Below, one piece after another: positions 41,381 to 44,536 of a stretch of DNA of 44,536 nt (its first letter is position 1; each line of letters starts with the position of its first letter). Under the pieces are notes generated by a model, which worked only from the letters and a program-made list of their open reading frames with translations, did no database searches and was not told the origin of the DNA. Origin of the DNA: Parcubacteria group bacterium (GTDB lineage: Bacteria > Patescibacteriota > Minisyncoccia > Phycocordibacterales > Phycocordibacteraceae); NCBI GenBank assembly GCA_028286605.1, contig JAQBRE010000007.1, positions 1 to 44,536 of the forward strand. Reading direction: 5' to 3'. Position numbers and translations under genes: made by a program.

Positions 41381-42313
41381 ATGAATGAACTTACTATCGA
41401 TGGCAAGATATACATCTCGTCTAAGAAGGCCGCTGATCTGACGGGGTATGCGAAGGACTACATCGGGCAGCTTTGTCGTGAAGGTCACGTTGAAGCGCGC
41501 ATGGTCGGTCGCAGCTGGTATGTGCTTGAAACCTCGATACGTGCCCATCGTTTCGGCGGTGATCCGCACGCAACGCCTATTGAAGCTGCGGTTGAAGCGC
41601 CTCTGGCTGTTTCAGTAACGGATGCCTGGGAAAAGCCTACGTATGTTCAAGAAACAGTGCCCTCCATGCTTATTCCAACCGTACAGCGCCCCGCAGAGCC
41701 TGAAATAACGCCTGTAGAAGCGGTTTCTTCTGCTGAATCCTTAACTGATATGCAGGCAGCGTGGAAGGAATGGTTCTCACAGAAGCAAGATACGCTCATT
41801 GAAACGCCTGAAATCATTGATGCACGTGAGGAGGCACACAATCACGAGGACGAGATCGCTCGCAACATTCAGGCATTCAAGGATGCGCATCAGGATATCG
41901 AGGCTTCGGAGCACGAAGTAGAGCCACAGGAAGCGCTAGAAGAGCAGGTTTCAATCACTCCTATACATCATGCTGAGCCAGAGGAGCCAGTATTCGACGA
42001 GATAGAAGAGGAGTCAGAGCCGGTATTGATTCACCATGCTCCAGAAGTATTGCACGTTGCTCGTGTGGAGCAGCCTGTACTAAGCAAGAAAGAGCGTAAG
42101 CAGGCACAGGTTCGTGCCCGTAAGGCGCGTCGTGCACGTACGGAGAGCACTGGAGGATCGTTTGTTCTTCAGGCGTTACTATTCGTACTGATTCTCGTCG
42201 CTATTGTGGTAGCGATTATTGGAACTGGGTATGCGGCGAATTACGTTCGCGTTAACCCTATTCTTCTTCCTGTGTTCGATTATCTCGGTGGAACGAGCAC
42301 ATTCACTAAGTAA
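41381..42313 (+). CDS. Membrane-anchored protein with N-terminal excisionase-like HTH
   Basis: A 310-residue protein. Residues 9-55 (YISSKKAADLTGYAKDYIGQ, then REGHVEARMVGRSWYV) form an HTH_17/excisionase-type DNA-binding domain. An acidic, Glu-rich linker (about 60-235) follows, then a strongly basic patch (KKERKQAQVRARKARRAR, about 237-254). A single transmembrane helix (FVLQALLFVLILVAIVVAII, about 262-282) leads to a short outer tail. The predicted topology puts the DNA-binding domain in the cytoplasm. It shares its N-terminal domain with the next gene. It could tether DNA to the membrane or act as a transmembrane regulator. Confidence 0.78.
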   Translation: MNELTIDGKIYISSKKAADLTGYAKDYIGQLCREGHVEARMVGRSWYVLETSIRAHRFGGDPHATPIEAAVEAPLAVSVTDAWEKPTYVQETVPSMLIPTVQRPAEPEITPVEAVSSAESLTDMQAAWKEWFSQKQDTLIETPEIIDAREEAHNHEDEIARNIQAFKDAHQDIEASEHEVEPQEALEEQVSITPIHHAEPEEPVFDEIEEESEPVLIHHAPEVLHVARVEQPVLSKKERKQAQVRARKARRARTESTGGSFVLQALLFVLILVAIVVAIIGTGYAANYVRVNPILLPVFDYLGGTSTFTK

Positions 42314-42322
42314 ATAAAGGGT

Positions 42323-42341
42323 ATTCTATCTCGGATAGAAT
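42323..42341 (+). repeat. Small hairpin after the HTH-membrane gene
   Basis: ATTCTATC / GATAGAAT around TCG, 9 nt after the stop codon; perhaps an RNA-stabilising hairpin ahead of the main terminator. Confidence 0.5.
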
Positions 42342-42371
42342 TAGTTAAAGAAATAAATAGTTACTAGATAG

Positions 42372-42404
42372 TAAAAGAACGAGCCCGAAGGGCTCGTTCT
42401 TTTA
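42372..42404 (+). terminator. Strong terminator
   Basis: TAAAAGAACGAGCCC (42372-42386) pairs with GGGCTCGTTCTTTTA (42390-42404) around GAA: 15 perfect base pairs, usable in both directions. Confidence 0.9.
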
Positions 42405-43060
42405 TCTTATAAGCCTATATAAGAGGACTTTCAATCAAAATATTGTGGCGCTTACATACCTATCTATAGATCCAAACGCCTTAGAAACGAATATAGAGGC
42501 ACGAATAATCATTCATATCAGTTATACAGAATGACTATGTCAAAGTGCGATGAACAATGCGATCAATGTAGTAAGAATGCAGGCATTTCAAGGTTTAAAT
42601 ATGGATACACTCAAATACTGAAATAGTAAGCAAACACTAGGCTTGTCGGTCATTCGACCACTGTAACTATAGAAGTGAATGTAGTGCACGTTGCCTATAT
42701 AAAAACGCTATAAATTTAATCGAACAGGGTGTGTCCAGAGAAAATTTCTCTAAAAACTTAAAATCTATGTTCACGTGAAGCGAGTCATAAGAGTTTTTTG
42801 AAAAATTATGCTCATTGCGATCTCGAAGAGGCATTCCGAGAGCGTAGCTAGGGGTGAATAGCTAGCGTTCGCTCTTGAAGCTCTCCTTGGTCGGAGAAAT
42901 TCTTTAGAATTTTATCTTCTTACGTGGCAAATTTTACTATCCCGACTTAGCTATATTCCGTGAAGAATTCTTCATGAGTGTTTGCGGAATTTTATCCCCA
43001 CCCAAAACTGAAGAGATTATGAATTAACGCGGTAGTATTTAGTTAATTCGGTTATCCGAC
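42405..43060. other. 656-nt AT-rich region without ORFs
   Basis: No open reading frame, tRNA or known RNA is recognised. The region is clearly more AT-rich than the genome around it. The right part holds several hairpins: AGAGCG/CGCTCT with a nested TAGCTA/TAGCTA (42839-42875), GAGAGC/GCTCTC, and the palindromic GAAGAATTCTTC (42962-42973). It may hold a long 5' leader or an unannotated RNA for the gene at 43061, or a decayed gene. Confidence 0.5.
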
Positions 43061-44536
43061 ATGACTTTGAACCTTGATCAACACCTCCTCTCCACGAAAG
43101 ATGCTTCGGCTCTTTCGGGATACAACGCGGACTATCTTTCGCGTCTCTGTCGCTCTGGAAAAATCGCTGGAACGCAGATAGGACGAACGTGGTTGGTGAA
43201 CAGTGAATCGCTACAGCAGTTCGTGCGCGAACAGGAAGAGCGCAAGCAGCAGATTTCTTCAGAACTTTCGCAGTCGCGTGAGAAAGAATATCAGCACGCG
43301 CAGAAGAATACTCCAGCACGCGCAGAAAAGAAGTCAAAGAGCACTATAGGTGCGGTTCGAAGTCCGTTCACCACGTTCGTTCGCACGCCGGCATTCGCGT
43401 TCGCGCTTTCTATCCTGGTCATGGGAACGAGCGTGTACGCAGCGACCTTCGGTCCTATCAGCTCCGTGATGGAACATGCGGGCGCGCTTACGTCTGCAGC
43501 GCAGCAGACGATTACGGGTTCAACGAATACGGTTGCACCGCGCCTGCGCATCGCATCGAACGTAAGCGCAGCACGCACGAGTACGCCTGCGACACTCGCG
43601 GTGAATACGAAGCCGCTCAAGCCAGTGATCGACGGCAATGCGATCGCGACGCGCCTTGCACGCATCGACGCGCCGAACGCACGCGACGGAGATACGTACC
43701 GGCTTGTCGCCTACGATGCTGCTGCGAACAACGCAGCAGCACTGCACGCATCGCGCGCTCAGAATGAGCGCGCGTTCGGTCGTTTTATAGAGAGCGATGA
43801 ACCGATTTCTGCACGTGTAGCAGACGCAGGAACCGCACTGACCTCGAGCACGCGAGATGCGTACGATACGATCCTTAATTCATATGCGTTCTCGCTCAAC
43901 CGAGCTGGCGATGCATCGCTCGCATTCGCTGCAGATATGCGCGATACAGTCGTACGTTCGCCGCAACTTTCCACAGCATTGCTCGATACCTATTCGAATA
44001 GCATGTACGCATGGGTCGATGGTTCGCAGATGCTGACGGCACGCACGGCTGATGCTGAAGTCGCCGCAGGACCTGCGGCGCTTGCGATCGCAGACGACAC
44101 GCAGCAGAACGTGCACGCGCTCGCGCTCGCGACGCAGTCTGCCGTTGATAGTCAGCTCGATGCGACGCATGGCGCCGCATCGCTCGCGATGGATTTCGCG
44201 CCACATGCGGTTGGCGGAGTCGTCGCTCTTGGCGACAAGATTCCTTCTACGATTCCCGTCATCAATGCACAGAGCGTTCTTGTTCCAACGAATATCGTCG
44301 CCAGTGCAGCATCGTTCTCGCCCTTCGACGGAACCGTCTTCTTGACGCAGGGCCGTCAGATAGCCTTTGCGGCATATGGCGCGATTCATAGTTTCGCAGA
44401 CTCTGTTCGTGGCGCGTACGCGAAGACGCTAGCCTATATGTTCGGCACGAAGACGCAGCTCGCGGTCGTTCCGCTTCCGCCTGCAATCACGATTCCTGGC
44501 TACACTATTCGCGAACCTCAGAATGGCCAGGCGCCT
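43061..44536 (+). CDS. Membrane protein with N-terminal excisionase-like HTH and large outer region (partial)
   Basis: At least 492 codons, open at the window's right edge. Residues 10-57 (LLSTKDASALSGYNADYLSR, then IAGTQIGRTWLV) are paralogous to the HTH of the gene at 41381. A charged, Gln/Lys/Glu-rich linker precedes one transmembrane helix (about 108-128, PAFAFALSILVMGTSVYAA). More than 350 residues of Ala/Thr/Asp-rich sequence then face outward by prediction (VSAARTSTPATLAVNT, QNERAFGRFIESDEPISARV, FDGTVFLTQGRQIAFAAYGA). A perfect 10-bp inverted repeat with GAA loop lies inside (43752-43774). The start is ATG at 43061; no clear promoter spacing is seen. It may link a surface domain to DNA binding, like a one-component sensor. 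Confidence 0.75.
   Translation, partial: MTLNLDQHLLSTKDASALSGYNADYLSRLCRSGKIAGTQIGRTWLVNSESLQQFVREQEERKQQISSELSQSREKEYQHAQKNTPARAEKKSKSTIGAVRSPFTTFVRTPAFAFALSILVMGTSVYAATFGPISSVMEHAGALTSAAQQTITGSTNTVAPRLRIASNVSAARTSTPATLAVNTKPLKPVIDGNAIATRLARIDAPNARDGDTYRLVAYDAAANNAAALHASRAQNERAFGRFIESDEPISARVADAGTALTSSTRDAYDTILNSYAFSLNRAGDASLAFAADMRDTVVRSPQLSTALLDTYSNSMYAWVDGSQMLTARTADAEVAAGPAALAIADDTQQNVHALALATQSAVDSQLDATHGAASLAMDFAPHAVGGVVALGDKIPSTIPVINAQSVLVPTNIVASAASFSPFDGTVFLTQGRQIAFAAYGAIHSFADSVRGAYAKTLAYMFGTKTQLAVVPLPPAITIPGYTIREPQNGQAP

Noticed and set aside
42781-42940. Possible third copy of the structured element
   Set aside because: GCGAGT...AAAAATTATGC and GTCGGAGAAATTC...GAATTTTATC resemble parts of the core, but the GCGC hairpin, AGCA loop and paired outer arms are missing. 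Too weak to call.
1-44536. CRISPR arrays, insertion sequences or prophage
   Set aside because: No regularly spaced repeats, transposase, integrase or phage morphogenesis cluster was seen. The only phage-like hint is the C-terminal domain at 21979-23253.

Overview
The window looks like a chromosomal piece of a Patescibacteria/CPR bacterium, probably a Parcubacteria lineage near Ca. Kaiserbacteria. This is judged from gene content, not from a search. The genes are densely packed at roughly 50% GC. UGA is a normal stop codon (many ATGA overlaps), so this is not the SR1/Gracilibacteria code. Most transcription units start with a -10 box only 6-9 nt before ATG, which implies leaderless mRNAs. The 16S rRNA 3' tail at the left edge has UAUCC where the anti-Shine-Dalgarno CCUCC normally sits.

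Layout. 1-1.0 kb: 3' end of 16S rRNA, a strong terminator instead of a 23S gene, a small coiled-coil protein, and a solitary tRNA-Ile(GAU). 1.0-9.6 kb: mixed housekeeping and unknown genes, namely a DUF218-like protein, a PrcB_C-like membrane protein, an Ate-like GNAT transferase with an Mpl-like Mur ligase, a weak YfiH-like protein, rsmI, two envelope proteins and a VirD4/TraG-like ATPase. 9.7-33.4 kb: a large cell-surface glycan locus with two sugar-nucleotide epimerases, an aminotransferase, five GT-B group 4 glycosyltransferases plus one GT-like protein, a GT9-like transferase, two FkbM-type and one TylF-type methyltransferases, two small methyltransferases (one broken by an in-frame UAA), a Wzx-like flippase and a Wzy/WaaL-like protein with a TPR tail. 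It is interleaved with three secreted low-complexity or repeat surface proteins that are plausible glycan acceptors. 33.4-41.2 kb: core genes murB, a lysine-rich histone-like peptide, secA, a YhiN-type flavoprotein, obg and gatB. 41.2-44.5 kb: two paralogous proteins with an N-terminal excisionase-like HTH and a transmembrane helix; the second runs off the window.

Most notable non-gene structures. (1) A conserved ~57-nt core lies inside two completely different long inverted repeats, before secA and after gatB. Its inner hairpin has matching compensatory changes and the same bulged A, so it looks like an undescribed structured RNA or DNA element. (2) Many perfect short inverted repeats with 3-4 nt loops (often the ultrastable GCGAAGC type) lie inside coding sequences. 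(3) Leaderless promoters together with a degenerate anti-SD contrast with three single genes that do carry strong SD sequences.
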